Below, one piece after another: positions 1-10,522 of a DNA stretch of 64,000 nucleotides. Position numbers and translations under genes: made by a program. Under the pieces are notes generated by a model that worked only from the letters and a program-made list of their open reading frames with translations, ran no database searches and was not told the DNA's origin. Source of the DNA: Thalassobius sp. Cn5-15 (GTDB lineage: Bacteria; Pseudomonadota; Alphaproteobacteria; Rhodobacterales; Rhodobacteraceae); the NCBI RefSeq assembly GCF_022347685.1, contig NZ_JAKRGF010000006.1:158914-222913 (forward strand), given 5' to 3'. Positions within the stretch are counted from its first letter, which is position 1, and each line of letters opens with the position of its first letter.

Positions 1-142
1 CCTGTTGGGAACGATCCCGATTTTCCTTGTCATATTCACATTGTTGGGTCTTGCGGCCGGGATACAGACGATGATCCGAACCGCGCGTGAGATCGAAACG
101 AAGAAATTGGCCGAAGAGGCCGAGAACGACGAGAGGGCATAA
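1..142 (+). CDS. atpI: ATP synthase subunit I (AtpI), 3' end only
   Basis: The window opens inside this gene. The frame that starts at base 2 reads 46 residues to the TAA at 140-142. What remains is one hydrophobic helix ([20 protein letters not shown]) followed by a charged tail rich in Glu, Lys and Arg. This matches the C-terminus of AtpI, the small membrane protein thought to help assemble the c-ring or supply Mg2+. It ends two bases before atpB starts, as expected for the first gene of an alphaproteobacterial F0 operon. The call relies mainly on this position and on the membrane-helix-plus-charged-tail shape. Confidence 0.8.
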   Translation, partial: LLGTIPIFLVIFTLLGLAAGIQTMIRTAREIETKKLAEEAENDERA

Positions 143-144
143 AC

Positions 145-903
145 GTGGCAAGCGAAGCACAAGGCGCCAAAGAGGGTGGTCTCGAATTTCACCCGATGGA
201 TCAGTTCATCGTTAAGCCGCTGTTCGGTGGTGATGAGATTGCATGGTACACGATCACCAACGTGACCCTGTGGATGGCGCTGGCTGTGGCCGGTATTATC
301 GCAATGATGGTTATCGGTACGTCGCGCCGCGCCATTATCCCGTCGCGCAGCCAGTCGATCGGCGAACTGGCTTATGGGTTCATCTACAAGATGGTCGAGG
401 ACGTTGCCGGTAAAGACGCGGTCAAGTTCTTCCCCTACATCATGACCCTGTTCTTGTTCATCGTCTTCGCTAACTTCCTTGGCCTGATTCCGATGAGCTT
501 CACCACCACCTCGCATTTCGCCGTGACTATCACACTGGCCCTTTTGGTGTTTGTCACTGTGACGGTTGTGGGTTTTGTCAAAAATGGTACAGCATTCCTT
601 GGCCTGTTTTGGGTCAGTTCCGCACCTCTTGCACTGCGTCCTATTCTGGCAATCATTGAGGTGATTTCCTACTTCGTCCGCCCCGTGAGCCACAGCATTC
701 GTCTGGCAGGCAACGTGATGGCGGGCCACGCGGTTATCAAGGTGTTCGCAGGCTTCGCTGCGCTGGCTGTTGTCAGCCCGCTGTCGATCGTCGCCATCAC
801 CGCCATGTACGGTCTTGAGGTTCTTGTGGCCTTCATTCAGGCCTACGTCTTTACCATTCTGACCTGTGTGTACCTGAAGGACGCACTGCACCCGTCGCAC
901 TAA
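145..903 (+). CDS. atpB: F0F1 ATP synthase subunit a
   Basis: Membrane stator subunit that forms the two proton half-channels beside the c-ring. The 252-residue protein is of normal length and has five or six membrane helices. It carries the conserved segment [12 protein letters not shown] near residues 184-195, in which Arg186 is the essential arginine that faces the c-ring carboxylate. The start is GTG at 145, two bases after the atpI stop, so the two genes are probably translationally coupled. It is followed by atpE, atpF' and atpF in the same direction. The F1 genes are not in this window, which fits the separate F0 and F1 operons known in Rhodobacteraceae. Confidence 0.97.
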   Translation: MASEAQGAKEGGLEFHPMDQFIVKPLFGGDEIAWYTITNVTLWMALAVAGIIAMMVIGTSRRAIIPSRSQSIGELAYGFIYKMVEDVAGKDAVKFFPYIMTLFLFIVFANFLGLIPMSFTTTSHFAVTITLALLVFVTVTVVGFVKNGTAFLGLFWVSSAPLALRPILAIIEVISYFVRPVSHSIRLAGNVMAGHAVIKVFAGFAALAVVSPLSIVAITAMYGLEVLVAFIQAYVFTILTCVYLKDALHPSH

Positions 904-969
904 TCGGCGCGTCACGGTCTGAACACTGAACACTACTTATTCTAACTTCCAATCGTAAGGAGATACACA

Positions 970-1194
970 ATGGAAGGTGAACTCGCACACATCGGCGCCG
1001 GTCTGGCAGGTCTGGGTACTGGTCTTGCAGCTCTGGGTGTTGGCAACGTTGCAGCCAACTTCCTGGCAGGCGCACTGCGCAACCCGTCGGCAGCAGCGTC
1101 GCAGACCGCGACTCTGTTCATCGGCATCGCATTCGCAGAAGCACTGGGCATTTTCTCGTTCCTGGTTGCTCTGCTGCTGATGTTCGCCGTCTAA
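970..1194 (+). CDS. atpE: F0F1 ATP synthase subunit c
   Basis: Proteolipid subunit of the rotating c-ring in the cytoplasmic membrane. The 74 residues form a hairpin of two helices: a Gly/Ala-rich first helix (about residues 8-32), a polar loop with Arg37-Asn38-Pro39, and a second helix carrying Glu57, the proton-binding carboxylate, in the segment [12 protein letters not shown] strong Shine-Dalgarno (AAGGAGA) lies just before the ATG, as expected for the subunit needed in most copies. The 66-base gap from atpB holds no other gene. Confidence 0.97.
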   Translation: MEGELAHIGAGLAGLGTGLAALGVGNVAANFLAGALRNPSAAASQTATLFIGIAFAEALGIFSFLVALLLMFAV

Positions 1195-1279
1195 GCCTTA
1201 CGGAACACATCCTTACGGCGGGGTGGGTGCGGTTTCGCATCCACCCCGTGTAACCAGGAAGTTCCCGAAGGAGGACGTT

Positions 1280-1810
1280 ATGGCGACCAATACCAACGCC
1301 GCCGAATCTGCTTATTCGGTACACCCTATGCCACAGCTGGAACCCTCGTTTTGGGGCAACCAGGTGTTTTGGCTTCTGGTCACGCTGGTCGTGATCTATT
1401 TCGTCCTGTCGCGCATCGCGCTGCCGCGCATTGCTGCGGTTCTGGCCGAGCGTCAGGGGACCATCACAAACGACATCGCCAAAGCTGAAGAGCTGAAAGC
1501 GAAAGCGGTTGAAGCGGAAGAAGCCTACAACAAGGCTCTGGCCGACGCCCGTGCAGAAGCACAGCGCATCGCCGCCGAAACCAAGGCTGCAATGCAGGCC
1601 GACCTCGACGCAGCGACCGCTAAGGCCGATGCAGAGATCGCCGGCAAACTGGCCGAAAGTGAAAAAGCTATCGCCGAGATCCGTGCGAATGCCGTGGCCT
1701 CCGTCGAAGCGGTTGCCAAGGACACTGCAGCGGAACTCATCACTGCCCTGGGCGGTGAAGCCGATGCCAAAGACGTAGACGCAGCTGTGGCTGCCCGCAT
1801 GAAAGGGTAA
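1280..1810 (+). CDS. atpF': F0F1 ATP synthase subunit b'
   Basis: Second, diverged copy of the peripheral-stalk b subunit, typical of photosynthetic and related alphaproteobacteria. It pairs with subunit b (next gene) to form a b/b' heterodimer holding F1 against F0. The 176-residue protein has one membrane helix (about residues 28-46) followed by a long Ala/Glu/Lys-rich coiled coil to the end. I chose the ATG at 1280 rather than an in-frame start at 1223 because AAGGAGG lies directly before it and the extra 19 residues look like translated leader. The downstream atpF starts four bases after the stop. The symbol atpG or atpX is used in some genomes. Confidence 0.93.
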   Translation: MATNTNAAESAYSVHPMPQLEPSFWGNQVFWLLVTLVVIYFVLSRIALPRIAAVLAERQGTITNDIAKAEELKAKAVEAEEAYNKALADARAEAQRIAAETKAAMQADLDAATAKADAEIAGKLAESEKAIAEIRANAVASVEAVAKDTAAELITALGGEADAKDVDAAVAARMKG

Positions 1811-1814
1811 GGGA

Positions 1815-2372
1815 ATGCGTAAACTTGCAACTCTCGTCGCTCTGACCGCGGCCAGCCCCGCCTTTGCTGCTTCTGGCCCGTTCTTCTCGCTGCGCAACAC
1901 CGATTTTATCGTGTTGCTGGCATTTATCCTGTTTGTTGCCATCCTGCTGAAGTTCAAAGTTCCGGCCACCATCGCCGGTCTGTTGGACAAACGCGCGGAT
2001 GACATCAAAAACGAACTGGATGAAGCCCGCGCTCTGCGTGAGGAGGCACAGGGTATCCTGGCGTCTTACGAGCGTAAGTCGAAGGAAGTTCAGGAACAGG
2101 CAGATCGCATCGTGGCGCAAGCCAAAGCTGATGCAGCCGCCTTTGCTGAGCAAGCGAAAGCGGATCTGGAAAAGTCGATCGAACGTCGTCTGACCTCTGC
2201 AAAGGATCAGATCGCATCTGCCGAAGCTTCGGCTGTGCGCGATGTGCGTAACGCAGCAATATCCGTGGCTGTGGCCGCTGCTGGTGACGTTGTCGCCAAG
2301 CAGATGAACGCAACTGCCGCGAACAAGCTGATCGACGCTGCCATCAGTGAAGTTGATGCAAAGCTGCACTAA
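1815..2372 (+). CDS. atpF: F0F1 ATP synthase subunit b
   Basis: Peripheral-stalk subunit. The 185 residues begin with a signal-like hydrophobic stretch ending in Ala-Ala-Ser, which may be cleaved, followed by a membrane helix (about residues 30-47). A long charged coiled coil runs from about 55 to 170. The Leu-Asp-Lys-Arg-Ala-Asp-Asp-Ile segment just after the helix is typical of b subunits. The start codon lies four bases after the b' stop, so translation is probably coupled. It is the last gene of the operon and is followed by a clear terminator. Confidence 0.95.
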   Translation: MRKLATLVALTAASPAFAASGPFFSLRNTDFIVLLAFILFVAILLKFKVPATIAGLLDKRADDIKNELDEARALREEAQGILASYERKSKEVQEQADRIVAQAKADAAAFAEQAKADLEKSIERRLTSAKDQIASAEASAVRDVRNAAISVAVAAAGDVVAKQMNATAANKLIDAAISEVDAKLH

Positions 2373-2396
2373 GCGGTTTTTGTGACATCGAAATTC

Positions 2397-2435
2397 AAAA
2401 CACCCCGTGGCCTCGCTGCGGGGTGTTTTGGTTTT
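2397..2435. terminator. Bidirectional terminator after atpF
   Basis: An 11-base perfect inverted repeat (AAAACACCCCG at 2397-2407, CGGGGTGTTTT at 2419-2429) with an 11-base loop is followed by T-rich sequence. The A-run on the left arm makes it work for the minus-strand acetyltransferase that ends at 2449 as well as for the atp operon. Confidence 0.85.
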
Positions 2436-2448
2436 GGGGTATGGTTGT

Positions 2449-2922
2449 CTACTGCAGGTGCTTTTCCATGCGGGTGTTGTGCATCATCACGCCAGTCCGC
2501 TCGAACTCATTACGTTCCAGCGTAGTGAAGTCGTGGCGCAGAAAAAACCGTTTCGCGACCTCACTGGCCTCAACATAAAGCCGCGTGAGGCGCCTGGTGC
2601 GGGCCTCTTTCTCTAGCGTCTTATAAAGTGCCTGCCCCACATGCGCAGCGCGATGGTCGGGGTCGCGATAGAAGCAGTCGATATGGCCATCCTCTTGCAG
2701 CTCAATAAAGCCGATGGGCGTGTCGGTGTCATCGACGGCCACCCAAACCTTATGGCCACCACGGGTGATCCGGGCGAGGTAGCGTTCAGGGGCCGCAGGC
2801 GCCGGGCTCCATGCGTTGAGCTGATCCTCAGAGTAGTCTGCGCGCGCTGTGGCCTGCACCGCGCGGTGGAAGATCTGTACCAGCGTAGCAGCATCTGCAG
2901 TGCGAAAGGGACGGACGCGCAT
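2449..2922 (-). CDS. GNAT family N-acetyltransferase
   Basis: A 157-residue single-domain acetyltransferase that would transfer acetyl from acetyl-CoA to an unknown amine. The N-terminal pattern (MRVRPFRTADAATLVQIF) and the acetyl-CoA site around DHRAAHVGQALYKTLEKEA (about residues 90-108) are typical of the family. The latter corresponds to the usual Arg/Gln-x-x-Gly-x-Gly/Ala loop, here His-Val-Gly-Gln-Ala. The overall pattern resembles the YafP-type branch. It lies 63 bases downstream of pheA on the same strand and may share its transcript. The substrate cannot be read from the sequence. Confidence 0.85.
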   Translation of the reverse strand: MRVRPFRTADAATLVQIFHRAVQATARADYSEDQLNAWSPAPAAPERYLARITRGGHKVWVAVDDTDTPIGFIELQEDGHIDCFYRDPDHRAAHVGQALYKTLEKEARTRRLTRLYVEASEVAKRFFLRHDFTTLERNEFERTGVMMHNTRMEKHLQ

Positions 2923-2985
2923 GATCTCTGCCTCTCAAGCGTGGGGCGCAGCATTTTCTGGCGGGGAAAACGCTGATCGTCTACC

Positions 2986-3825
2986 TCAGCTGTCGTGATG
3001 TGGTCGGGCGGCAGGGTAGACGCCAACGATCTTCACCTCATTGGTGAAGTAGCTCAACTCATCCAGCGCCAGTTGTACGTTGGCATCCTCCGGATGTCCT
3101 TCGATGTCCGCATAAAACTGCGTTGCGGTGAACGACCCATTCTTCATGTAGCTTTCCAGCTTGGTCATGTTGACGCCGTTGGTGGCGAAACCACCCATCG
3201 CCTTGTAGAGCGCGGCGGGGATGTTGCGGACCTCGAATACGAAGGTCGTGATCATACCGCTGTCACCACGCCGCGCGTGATTGGGTTCGCGCGACATGAT
3301 GACGAAACGGGTGGTGTTGTGGCCGTGATCTTCGATATCCGTGGCCAGCACGTTCAGCCCGTAAATTTCTGCCGCGAGTTCCGAGGCGAGAACACCGGTT
3401 TTGCGATCCTCAGTCTTTGACAAATCAGCAGCTGCACCAGCGCTGTCAGCGGCGGCTTCACCGCGAATCCCGTGTCGCTGCAGGAACTTCGCTGATTGCG
3501 GTAGTAGCACAAGGTGGGCCTGAACCTTGTCAAGATCGGCGATCTTGACACCCTGATGAGCCATCAGCGCGATGCGCACTCGAACGAAGGTTTCGCCGAT
3601 GACGTGCAGGCCGCTTTCTGGCAGTAGGCGGTGAATGTCGGCCACCCGGCCATAGGTCGAGTTCTCGATCGGCAGCATGGCCAGATCGGCATCGCCAGTG
3701 CGCACAGCGTTGATTACATCTTCAAATGTGCGGCAGGGCAGAGGCTCCATCTCTGGGTAGATGTTGTGGCAGGCCTCATGTGAATAGGCGCCCAATTCCC
3801 CCTGAAAGGCGATGCGATTGGTCAT
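2986..3825 (-). CDS. pheA: Prephenate dehydratase
   Basis: Converts prephenate to phenylpyruvate, the committed step to phenylalanine. The 279 residues comprise the dehydratase domain (about 4-180) and a C-terminal ACT domain (about 190-270) that would bind phenylalanine for feedback control. The catalytic Thr-Arg-Phe triad is at 172-174 (HNTTRFVIM), and the N-terminal GELGAYS motif is present. There is no chorismate mutase domain, so this is the monofunctional form usual in alphaproteobacteria. The ACT ligand motif reads Leu-Glu-Ser-Tyr rather than Glu-Ser-Arg-Pro. The gene is divergent from cycM with 120 bases between start codons. Confidence 0.95.
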   Translation of the reverse strand: MTNRIAFQGELGAYSHEACHNIYPEMEPLPCRTFEDVINAVRTGDADLAMLPIENSTYGRVADIHRLLPESGLHVIGETFVRVRIALMAHQGVKIADLDKVQAHLVLLPQSAKFLQRHGIRGEAAADSAGAAADLSKTEDRKTGVLASELAAEIYGLNVLATDIEDHGHNTTRFVIMSREPNHARRGDSGMITTFVFEVRNIPAALYKAMGGFATNGVNMTKLESYMKNGSFTATQFYADIEGHPEDANVQLALDELSYFTNEVKIVGVYPAARPHHDS

Positions 3826-3945
3826 AACTGTTGTTTTCCTGTCAAATAGCCTGCCCTAGGGCGTTTGGTCGCGCAAACTATACCTTGCGCAACGATAGGG
3901 GAAGCAGGTAGATACGGCCCAACACAGGTAACAGACGAGCGACCC

Positions 3946-4467
3946 ATGCTAGATACGATGACTTTTACCAAAACCGGCGCCGCGCTTTGCGGTGCACTTC
4001 TGGTATTTCTGCTTGGCAGCTGGGCGGCTGAGGCACTCTATAACACCGAAGCGGGCGGTCATGGGGATCACCATGCGCAGGCGTATGTGATCGACACAGG
4101 TGCAGATGACAGCCACGGCGGCGCAGCCGAAGAAGGCCCCGACTTCGCCACTCTGCTGGCCGAGGCGGACGTTGCGAAAGGTGCGAAGGTTTTTGGCAAG
4201 TGTAAAGCCTGCCACAAGCTGGAAGACGGCGCAAATGGCACCGGCCCGCACCTGTTTGCGATCGTAGATCGTGCTGTGGGTGCTGCAGATGGTTTTGGCT
4301 ACTCGGGTAGCTTGGTTGCTGTTGCGGACAGCTGGTCGATCGACAACCTGAATGGTTTTGTTGAAAACCCCAAGAAATTCGCGCCGGGCACCAAAATGTC
4401 TTTCGCCGGTCTGAAGAAAGAGAAAGACCGCGCCAACCTGATCGCCTATCTGCAAAGCCTGCAGTAA
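3946..4467 (+). CDS. cycM: Membrane-anchored cytochrome c552 (CycM type)
   Basis: Electron carrier tethered to the periplasmic face of the membrane, known in Paracoccus and Bradyrhizobium to pass electrons from the bc1 complex to terminal oxidase. The 173-residue protein starts MLDTMTFTKTGAALCGALLV, a characteristic N-terminus with an uncleaved helix (about residues 10-30). A His/Gly/Asp-rich linker (35-65) and a class I cytochrome c domain follow. Heme attachment is at Cys86-x-x-Cys89-His90, and Met151 (PGTKMSFAG) is the likely sixth ligand. The ATG at 3946 was preferred over a longer in-frame extension because it gives the family's N-terminus. Confidence 0.92.
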   Translation: MLDTMTFTKTGAALCGALLVFLLGSWAAEALYNTEAGGHGDHHAQAYVIDTGADDSHGGAAEEGPDFATLLAEADVAKGAKVFGKCKACHKLEDGANGTGPHLFAIVDRAVGAADGFGYSGSLVAVADSWSIDNLNGFVENPKKFAPGTKMSFAGLKKEKDRANLIAYLQSLQ

Positions 4468-4496
4468 GCGCGCATCACGCAACAAATCGTGTAAAG

Positions 4497-4525
4497 GACC
4501 GTTGCCAAGGGCAGCGGTCTTTTGC
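4497..4525 (+). terminator. Terminator after cycM
   Basis: A 10-base stem (GACCGTTGCC at 4497-4506, GGCAGCGGTC at 4510-4519, one G-U pair) with a 3-base loop is followed by TTTTGCGTTTT. Confidence 0.8.
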
Positions 4526-4689
4526 GTTTTGGGCGGGTGCGTGCCACAGCCGTCAGCATAAAACCGCGTCAAGGGGCTGGCATTGCTTCACTATCCGGTG
4601 ATGGGCGTCTTGATGTGCCCGTGTGGGCGCTTTAGCTTGAACTTCAACAAGATGCGCACACCGCGTCCATCAGCTGGAGGATTTCCCGA

Positions 4690-6624
4690 ATGGCATCACC
4701 CAAATCGCACGCCAAAGCCAACGCCCTAGCTGCCAACCCGAACCATACGGATGCACAGCCCCCCCAATGGGGTGCACTATACTGGCTGGGGGGTGGTTTG
4801 ACGGCGCTGGCGCTTGTCGGAATGGCTCAACAGGCAGCGGCCGAAGAGCTGATCACCACCCATGGGTATAACTTCTTTGGTGAATTGGAATATCCGGCCG
4901 ATTTTGACCATTTGCGCTATGTGAACCCAGATGCCCCAAAGGGGGGCGAGATTTCGACATGGGCGCCGGGCACCTTCGACAGTTTTAATTCTTATACGCG
5001 CAAGGGAAATTCTGGTGCTTTGGCCACGATCGGTCATGAAAATGTTCTGACCACCTACGCTGATGATCCCACTGCCGTGTACTGCTTCCTCTGCACCACG
5101 ATGGAATACCCCGAAGGGATTGCATGGGTGGATTTTAACCTGCGCGATGACGTGACGATGGCAGACGGCACACCGTGGACGGGGAATGACCTGAAATTCA
5201 CCTTTGATCTGTTTATGACTGACGGCTTGCCGTCCTTCCGCGCGGCATTCGGCGCCTTCGTGGAGGAGGTTGAGGTGCTGGACACCTACAAAGTGCGCTT
5301 CCACTTCTCCCCCGACAGCCCGGAACGGGATCGGATCGGTCTGGCCGGTGGCATGCCCGCCTTTTCGCAGAAGTGGTTTGAGGCTAACGATTACAAGCTT
5401 CAGGACGCCAATGCGCTGCCGATCATGGGCACTGGTGCCTATATGCTGGACAGCTACGATATCCCCAGTCGGATCACCTATGGGCGCAACCCGAACTACT
5501 GGGCGGCGGATCTGCCAGTGAATAAGGGTCGCAATAACTTCGATACGATCCGCGTGGAATACTTTGGCGATTCTGTTGCGGCCTTTGAGGCGTTCAAAGC
5601 GGGTGCTTATACTTTCCGGTCGGAGAACAGCTCAAAAACATGGGCGACGGGTTATGATTTTCCCGGCCTTAACGATGGGCATGTGAAGCGTGAGGAGCTG
5701 GCCGATGGGTCGCTGTCGCTGATGCAGAGTTATGTGTTCAACCTGCGTCGGGAGAAGTTCAAAGACCCTCGCGTCCGCGAAGCGATCGGGCTGATGTTCA
5801 ACTTCGAATGGTCGAACGAGTCGCTATTTTATGGCCTCTATGATCGTGTGACCAGTTTCTGGGGTAATTCGGACCTACAAGCTATCGGTGCACCAGATGC
5901 AGGAGAGTTGGCGCTGTTGCAGCCGCTGGTCGATCAGGGCCTGCTGGACGCGTCGATCCTGACAGATGAGGTGGTGATTCCGCCGGTATCGGGCAGCCGC
6001 CAGTTGGATCGCAAGAACCTGCGCCGTGCCTCTGCACTGTTGGATGAGGCGGGCTGGATGGTCGGCGACGATGGGATGCGCCGCAAGGACGGTCAGCTGT
6101 TGCAGATTGAATTCCTAGACGATTCTCCTGCCTTTGACCGTATTACTTTGCCGTTTGTAGAAAACCTGAAACGTCTGGGGGTTCAGGCAGAGTTGAACCG
6201 TGTGGACCCCGCGCAGGCAGCGGAGCGGTCGCGCAAGTATGATTTCGACATGACGACCCATAATGGCCGCATGGCGCGTGAACCTTCGACCAACTTGAAA
6301 CAGTGGTTCGGGTCCGAAGGTGTAAACGAAAGCTCTCGTAATCTGATGGGCGTTGCTGATCCGGCGGTGGATGCGCTGATTGACCATGTTACCTCTGCGA
6401 CCAGCAAGGCCGAGCTGCAGACCGCTGTTCACGCGCTGGATCGCGTGTTGCGGGCCAAACGGTTCTGGGTGCCGCAGTGGTTCAAAAACGTGCACACCGT
6501 CGCCTATTACGATATGTTCGAATACCCCGATCCCCTGACCCCTTTTGCACGCGGGGAGCTGGATTTTTGGTGGTATAATGCAGACAAACACGCGGCGCTG
6601 AAAGCGGCCGGTGCGCTGAGGTAA
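4690..6624 (+). CDS. yejA: Peptide ABC transporter substrate-binding protein (YejA type)
   Basis: Periplasmic family 5 solute-binding protein of an oligopeptide uptake system; YejABEF of enterobacteria imports peptides including microcin C. It has 644 residues. A polar N-terminal extension of about 27 residues precedes a hydrophobic signal segment (about 28-45) ending near Ala-Ala-Ala-Glu. The mature part opens with [18 protein letters not shown], a YejA-type start, and includes the family motif [20 protein letters not shown]. No alternative in-frame start lies closer to the signal segment, so the extension appears real. The ATG at 4690 has GGAGGA about ten bases before it. It is the first gene of a four-gene operon. 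Confidence 0.92.
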   Translation: MASPKSHAKANALAANPNHTDAQPPQWGALYWLGGGLTALALVGMAQQAAAEELITTHGYNFFGELEYPADFDHLRYVNPDAPKGGEISTWAPGTFDSFNSYTRKGNSGALATIGHENVLTTYADDPTAVYCFLCTTMEYPEGIAWVDFNLRDDVTMADGTPWTGNDLKFTFDLFMTDGLPSFRAAFGAFVEEVEVLDTYKVRFHFSPDSPERDRIGLAGGMPAFSQKWFEANDYKLQDANALPIMGTGAYMLDSYDIPSRITYGRNPNYWAADLPVNKGRNNFDTIRVEYFGDSVAAFEAFKAGAYTFRSENSSKTWATGYDFPGLNDGHVKREELADGSLSLMQSYVFNLRREKFKDPRVREAIGLMFNFEWSNESLFYGLYDRVTSFWGNSDLQAIGAPDAGELALLQPLVDQGLLDASILTDEVVIPPVSGSRQLDRKNLRRASALLDEAGWMVGDDGMRRKDGQLLQIEFLDDSPAFDRITLPFVENLKRLGVQAELNRVDPAQAAERSRKYDFDMTTHNGRMAREPSTNLKQWFGSEGVNESSRNLMGVADPAVDALIDHVTSATSKAELQTAVHALDRVLRAKRFWVPQWFKNVHTVAYYDMFEYPDPLTPFARGELDFWWYNADKHAALKAAGALR

Positions 6625-6632
6625 CAAAGAAA

Positions 6633-7721
6633 ATGGGTGCTTATATCCTGCGCCGGCTGTTGCTGGTGATCCCGACGCTGCTGGGGGTGATGATTATCAA
6701 CTTTGCCCTCGTGCAGTTCGTGCCCGGTGGCCCGATTGAACAGATCATTGCCCAGCAGCAGGGCGAAGGTAACGTGTTTGAAAGCTTTGATGGATCTGGC
6801 TCCGAGGTGTCGGCCACTGACGTCGGCAGTGGAAATGATACCTATCAAGGCGCCCGCGGCCTGCCGCCTGAATATATTGCCGAGCTGGAAAAAGAGTTCG
6901 GTTTCGACAAACCACCGTTGGAACGGTTCCTTAATATGATGTGGAACTATATCCGGTTTGATTTTGGTGAAAGCTACTTCCGTTCTGCTTCGGTCATTGA
7001 TCTGGTGATCGAAAAACTGCCGGTGTCGATCACGTTGGGCCTGTGGTCCACGGTGATTGCCTATCTGGTGTCGATCCCGCTGGGCATCCGCAAGGCGGTG
7101 CGGGACGGATCGCGCTTTGACACATGGACCTCTGGTTTGATCATCGTGGCCTATGCGATCCCCGGCTTTCTGTTCGCGATCCTTTTGCTGGTGCTGTTTG
7201 CAGGTGGGTCCTACTGGCAAATCTTCCCACTGCGGGGGCTGACGTCCGACAATTGGGATCAGCTCAGCCTTTGGGGCAAAATCGTTGACTATCTGTGGCA
7301 CATCACGTTGCCTGTGCTTGCGTCGACCATTTCGGCCTTTGCCACATTGACCCTGCTGACCAAGAACAGCTTCCTTGATGAAATCAAGAAGCAATACGTC
7401 ATCACCGCCCGCGCCAAGGGGTTGAGCGAACATCGCGTTCTCTATGGTCACGTATTCCGCAATGCGATGCTGATTGTGATCGCGGGCTTCCCTGCGGTGT
7501 TTATTGGCGTCTTCTTTGGCGGATCGCTGATTATTGAAACGCTGTTTAGCCTCGATGGTCTGGGGCGTATGGGGTTTCAGGCGGCTGTGCAGCGGGATTA
7601 TCCGATCGTGTTCGGCTCGCTCTTTGTCTTTGGCCTAATCGGTCTGGTGGTCGGGATTATTTCGGACCTGATGTATGTGCTGGTCGATCCGCGCATCGAC
7701 TTTGAAAAACGAGAGGGCTGA
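6633..7721 (+). CDS. yejB: Peptide ABC transporter permease (YejB type)
   Basis: Inner-membrane channel subunit. The 362 residues start with the family pattern [19 protein letters not shown] and include six predicted helices. A long periplasmic insert (about residues 40-105, Gly/Ser/Asp rich) lies after the first helix, as in other YejB proteins. The EAA loop that contacts the ATPase is visible in the [22 protein letters not shown] segment. It starts eight bases after the yejA stop and ends four bases before yejE begins. Confidence 0.94.
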   Translation: MGAYILRRLLLVIPTLLGVMIINFALVQFVPGGPIEQIIAQQQGEGNVFESFDGSGSEVSATDVGSGNDTYQGARGLPPEYIAELEKEFGFDKPPLERFLNMMWNYIRFDFGESYFRSASVIDLVIEKLPVSITLGLWSTVIAYLVSIPLGIRKAVRDGSRFDTWTSGLIIVAYAIPGFLFAILLLVLFAGGSYWQIFPLRGLTSDNWDQLSLWGKIVDYLWHITLPVLASTISAFATLTLLTKNSFLDEIKKQYVITARAKGLSEHRVLYGHVFRNAMLIVIAGFPAVFIGVFFGGSLIIETLFSLDGLGRMGFQAAVQRDYPIVFGSLFVFGLIGLVVGIISDLMYVLVDPRIDFEKREG

Positions 7722-7725
7722 AATC

Positions 7726-8844
7726 ATGGTGCGTTTCTTTACCCTGTCGCCACTCAACCGCCGCCGCTGGTCAAACTTCAAGGCGAACCGCCGTGCTTAC
7801 TGGTCGCTGATCATTTTCGCCGTGCTATTCACGGTGTCGCTCTTTGCAGAGCTGGTGGCGAATGAAAAACCGATCCTTGTCAATTATCGAGGTGAACTGT
7901 TCACGCCGGTGGCGAAGTTCTATCCCGAAACCACATTTGGCGGCGATTTCCGGACCGAGGCGAAATATACCGACCCAGAGATTGAATGCCTGATCCAGAC
8001 TGGCGGTGTGCAGGACTGTTGGGATGATCCAGAGGGGATCGTGGAACAGATCGACGCAGGCACCTATCAGGCCGAAGGATTCCATAAGGGTTGGACCATC
8101 TGGCCACCGATCCGTTACAGCTACACTACACAGGCCGATCGTCCCGGCGCAGCGCCGCTGCCGCCGAATGGTGACAACCTGTTGGGCACCGATGACACCA
8201 AACGTGATGTGCTGGCACGGGTGATCTATGGTTTCCGCCTGTCGATCCTATTTGCGCTGATCGTCACCACACTCTCTAGCATCATCGGCATCATCGCGGG
8301 TGCAGTGCAGGGCTATTTTGGCGGCTGGGTGGATTTGATCTTTCAGCGGATAATCGAGATTTGGTCCGGCACCCCGACACTATACGTGATTATCATTTTG
8401 TTCGCGATCATCGGGCGAAGTTTCTGGCTACTGGTCTTTATTACTGTGCTCTTTGGATGGATCAGCCTGGTAGGCGTTGTCCGCGCTGAATTCCTGCGCG
8501 CCCGCAATTTGGAATATGTCCGTGCGGCCAAGGCGCTTGGGGTGTCAAATGTCACCATTATGTTCCGCCACATGCTGCCCAACGCGATGGTCGCCACGGT
8601 CACGTTGCTGCCGTTCATCGTCACGGGTACGCTGGCGACGCTTGCTGGTCTCGATTTCCTTGGCTTCGGGCTGCCCTCTTCGGCGCCGTCGCTGGGGGAA
8701 CTGACGCTGCAGGCGAAGCAGAACCTGCAAGCGCCGTGGCTTGGCTTCACCGCGTTTTTTGTCTTTGCTATTATGCTGTCGCTCCTCGTCTTCATCTTTG
8801 AAGGTGTGCGCGATGCCTTCGACCCAAGGAAAACCTTTCAATGA
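7726..8844 (+). CDS. yejE: Peptide ABC transporter permease (YejE type)
   Basis: Second channel subunit, partner of YejB. The 372 residues start MVRFFTLSPLNRRRWSNFKA, the usual YejE N-terminus. One helix (about 22-40) precedes a large periplasmic segment (about 45-150) and five further helices. The cytoplasmic EAA loop lies around EYVRAAKALGVSNVTIMFRH. I chose the ATG at 7726, four bases after yejB, over an overlapping in-frame start at 7675, because the extra residues are translated yejB sequence. Its stop overlaps the yejF start in an ATGA. Confidence 0.94.
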   Translation: MVRFFTLSPLNRRRWSNFKANRRAYWSLIIFAVLFTVSLFAELVANEKPILVNYRGELFTPVAKFYPETTFGGDFRTEAKYTDPEIECLIQTGGVQDCWDDPEGIVEQIDAGTYQAEGFHKGWTIWPPIRYSYTTQADRPGAAPLPPNGDNLLGTDDTKRDVLARVIYGFRLSILFALIVTTLSSIIGIIAGAVQGYFGGWVDLIFQRIIEIWSGTPTLYVIIILFAIIGRSFWLLVFITVLFGWISLVGVVRAEFLRARNLEYVRAAKALGVSNVTIMFRHMLPNAMVATVTLLPFIVTGTLATLAGLDFLGFGLPSSAPSLGELTLQAKQNLQAPWLGFTAFFVFAIMLSLLVFIFEGVRDAFDPRKTFQ

Positions 8845-10415
8845 GCATTCTTGAGGTCAAAGATCTGACCGTCAGCTTCCGTCAGGAAGGCAAGGTCAAC
8901 ATGGCCGTGAAAGGCGTTTCTTTCACCGTGGATCGGGGCGAAACCGTCGCGCTGGTGGGCGAAAGCGGATCCGGTAAATCGGTGACGGCGATGTCGACCG
9001 TGTCGCTCCTTGGTGAAAACGCCACTGTCGGTGGATCGGTTACATATGATGGTGCCCAGATGATTGGCGCGTCCGAGGCAGAGCTGCAGCGTGTGCGTGG
9101 CAACGATATCTCCTTTATCTTTCAGGAGCCGATGACGTCCCTGAACCCGCTGCACACGATCGAAAAGCAGTTGGCGGAATCATTGATGCTGCATCAGGCG
9201 ATTGCAGCGGATGCAGCGCGGGGGCGGGTTTTGGAGTTGCTTGAAAAGGTGGGCATTCGCGACGCTGAAAGCCGCCTCAGCAGCTATCCCCACCAACTGT
9301 CCGGCGGGCAACGCCAGCGGGTGATGATTGCGATGGCGCTGGCCAATAAGCCTGACGTGCTGATCGCCGATGAACCAACCACCGCGCTGGATGTGACTAT
9401 TCAGGCGCAGATCCTTGATTTGCTGGTGGAGCTGAAAGAAAGCGAAAACATGGGCCTGCTGTTCATTACCCATGACCTTGGAATCGTGCAGAAGCTGGCC
9501 GATCGGGTTTGTGTGATGAAAGACGGAGAGATAGTAGAGGCTGGCCCGACGGCTGAAATTTTTGCCAACCCTCAGCACGAATACACCCAAACACTTCTGT
9601 CAGCCCGTGCAAGCGGTATTCCAACACCTGTGTCTGAGAAGGCAGAGACGATTCTTACCACGGAGCAGCTGCGCGTTTGGTTCCCGATCCAACGCGGATT
9701 TTTCAAGCGCACGGTGGGCCATGTGAAGGCGGTGAATGAGGCGTCTTTGTCTCTACGTGCCGGTGAAACGCTGGGTATCGTAGGTGAATCGGGGTCAGGC
9801 AAGACCACGCTGGCGCTGGCAATCATGCGATTGATCGCCTCAGAGGGCGGAATCAACTTTGAAGGGCGCGATGTCCGCGATCTGTCGACCAAGGCACTCC
9901 GGGCCCTGCGCAAGGATATGCAGATCGTGTTTCAGGATCCCTTCGGCAGCCTGTCACCCCGCATGAGTTGCGTCCAGATCATTGCCGAAGGACTGGGTGT
10001 GCATGGCACAGGCGGCGGTGATACTCGTGATAAGGTGGCGGCTGTTATGGAAGAGGTGGGGCTGGATCCCGCCACGATGGACCGCTACCCGCATGAGTTT
10101 TCCGGCGGTCAACGTCAACGGATCGCCATTGCCCGCGCAATGATCTTGAACCCGCGTCTGGTGGTGCTGGATGAACCGACATCTGCGCTTGATATGACGG
10201 TACAGGTACAGATCGTTGATCTGCTGCGTGATCTGCAACAGCGCTATGGGCTGGCCTATCTGTTCATCAGCCACGACCTGCATGTGGTGCGCGCGATGAG
10301 CCACCAGATGATCGTGATGCAACACGGTGATGTGGTGGAGGCCGGAGAGGCCGAGGCGCTGTTCACCAATCCGCAGACGGAATATGCGCAAACGCTGTTG
10401 GCAGCGACGATGTAA
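8841..10415 (+). CDS. yejF: Peptide ABC transporter ATP-binding protein, two ATPase domains (YejF type)
   Basis: Energises YejBE-mediated import. The 524 residues hold two complete ABC domains. The first has Walker A GESGSGKS at residues 40-47, signature LSGGQRQR near 153 and Walker [13 protein letters not shown]. The second has a GESGSGKT Walker A near 315, FSGGQRQR and [11 protein letters not shown]. Each half is followed by the oligopeptide-transporter C-terminal pattern ([10 protein letters not shown] and [10 protein letters not shown]). The start overlaps the yejE stop by four bases, and a terminator follows. Confidence 0.95.
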   Translation: MSILEVKDLTVSFRQEGKVNMAVKGVSFTVDRGETVALVGESGSGKSVTAMSTVSLLGENATVGGSVTYDGAQMIGASEAELQRVRGNDISFIFQEPMTSLNPLHTIEKQLAESLMLHQAIAADAARGRVLELLEKVGIRDAESRLSSYPHQLSGGQRQRVMIAMALANKPDVLIADEPTTALDVTIQAQILDLLVELKESENMGLLFITHDLGIVQKLADRVCVMKDGEIVEAGPTAEIFANPQHEYTQTLLSARASGIPTPVSEKAETILTTEQLRVWFPIQRGFFKRTVGHVKAVNEASLSLRAGETLGIVGESGSGKTTLALAIMRLIASEGGINFEGRDVRDLSTKALRALRKDMQIVFQDPFGSLSPRMSCVQIIAEGLGVHGTGGGDTRDKVAAVMEEVGLDPATMDRYPHEFSGGQRQRIAIARAMILNPRLVVLDEPTSALDMTVQVQIVDLLRDLQQRYGLAYLFISHDLHVVRAMSHQMIVMQHGDVVEAGEAEALFTNPQTEYAQTLLAATM

Positions 10416-10487
10416 TTGGAAGCGCGGCCCGCGCCCGCCCCTTCAAATCGGAGGTTTGCCTTCGACAAAATGGGGCGGTTCGGGCGC

Positions 10488-10522
10488 TGCCAAATCTTTG
10501 ATTTGGCATTTTGCTTTTTCTT
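10488..10522 (+). terminator. Terminator after yejABEF
   Basis: An 8-base perfect stem (TGCCAAAT at 10488-10495, ATTTGGCA at 10501-10508) with a 5-base loop precedes TTTTGCTTTTTCTT. It runs up to the convergent hemN stop. Confidence 0.85.
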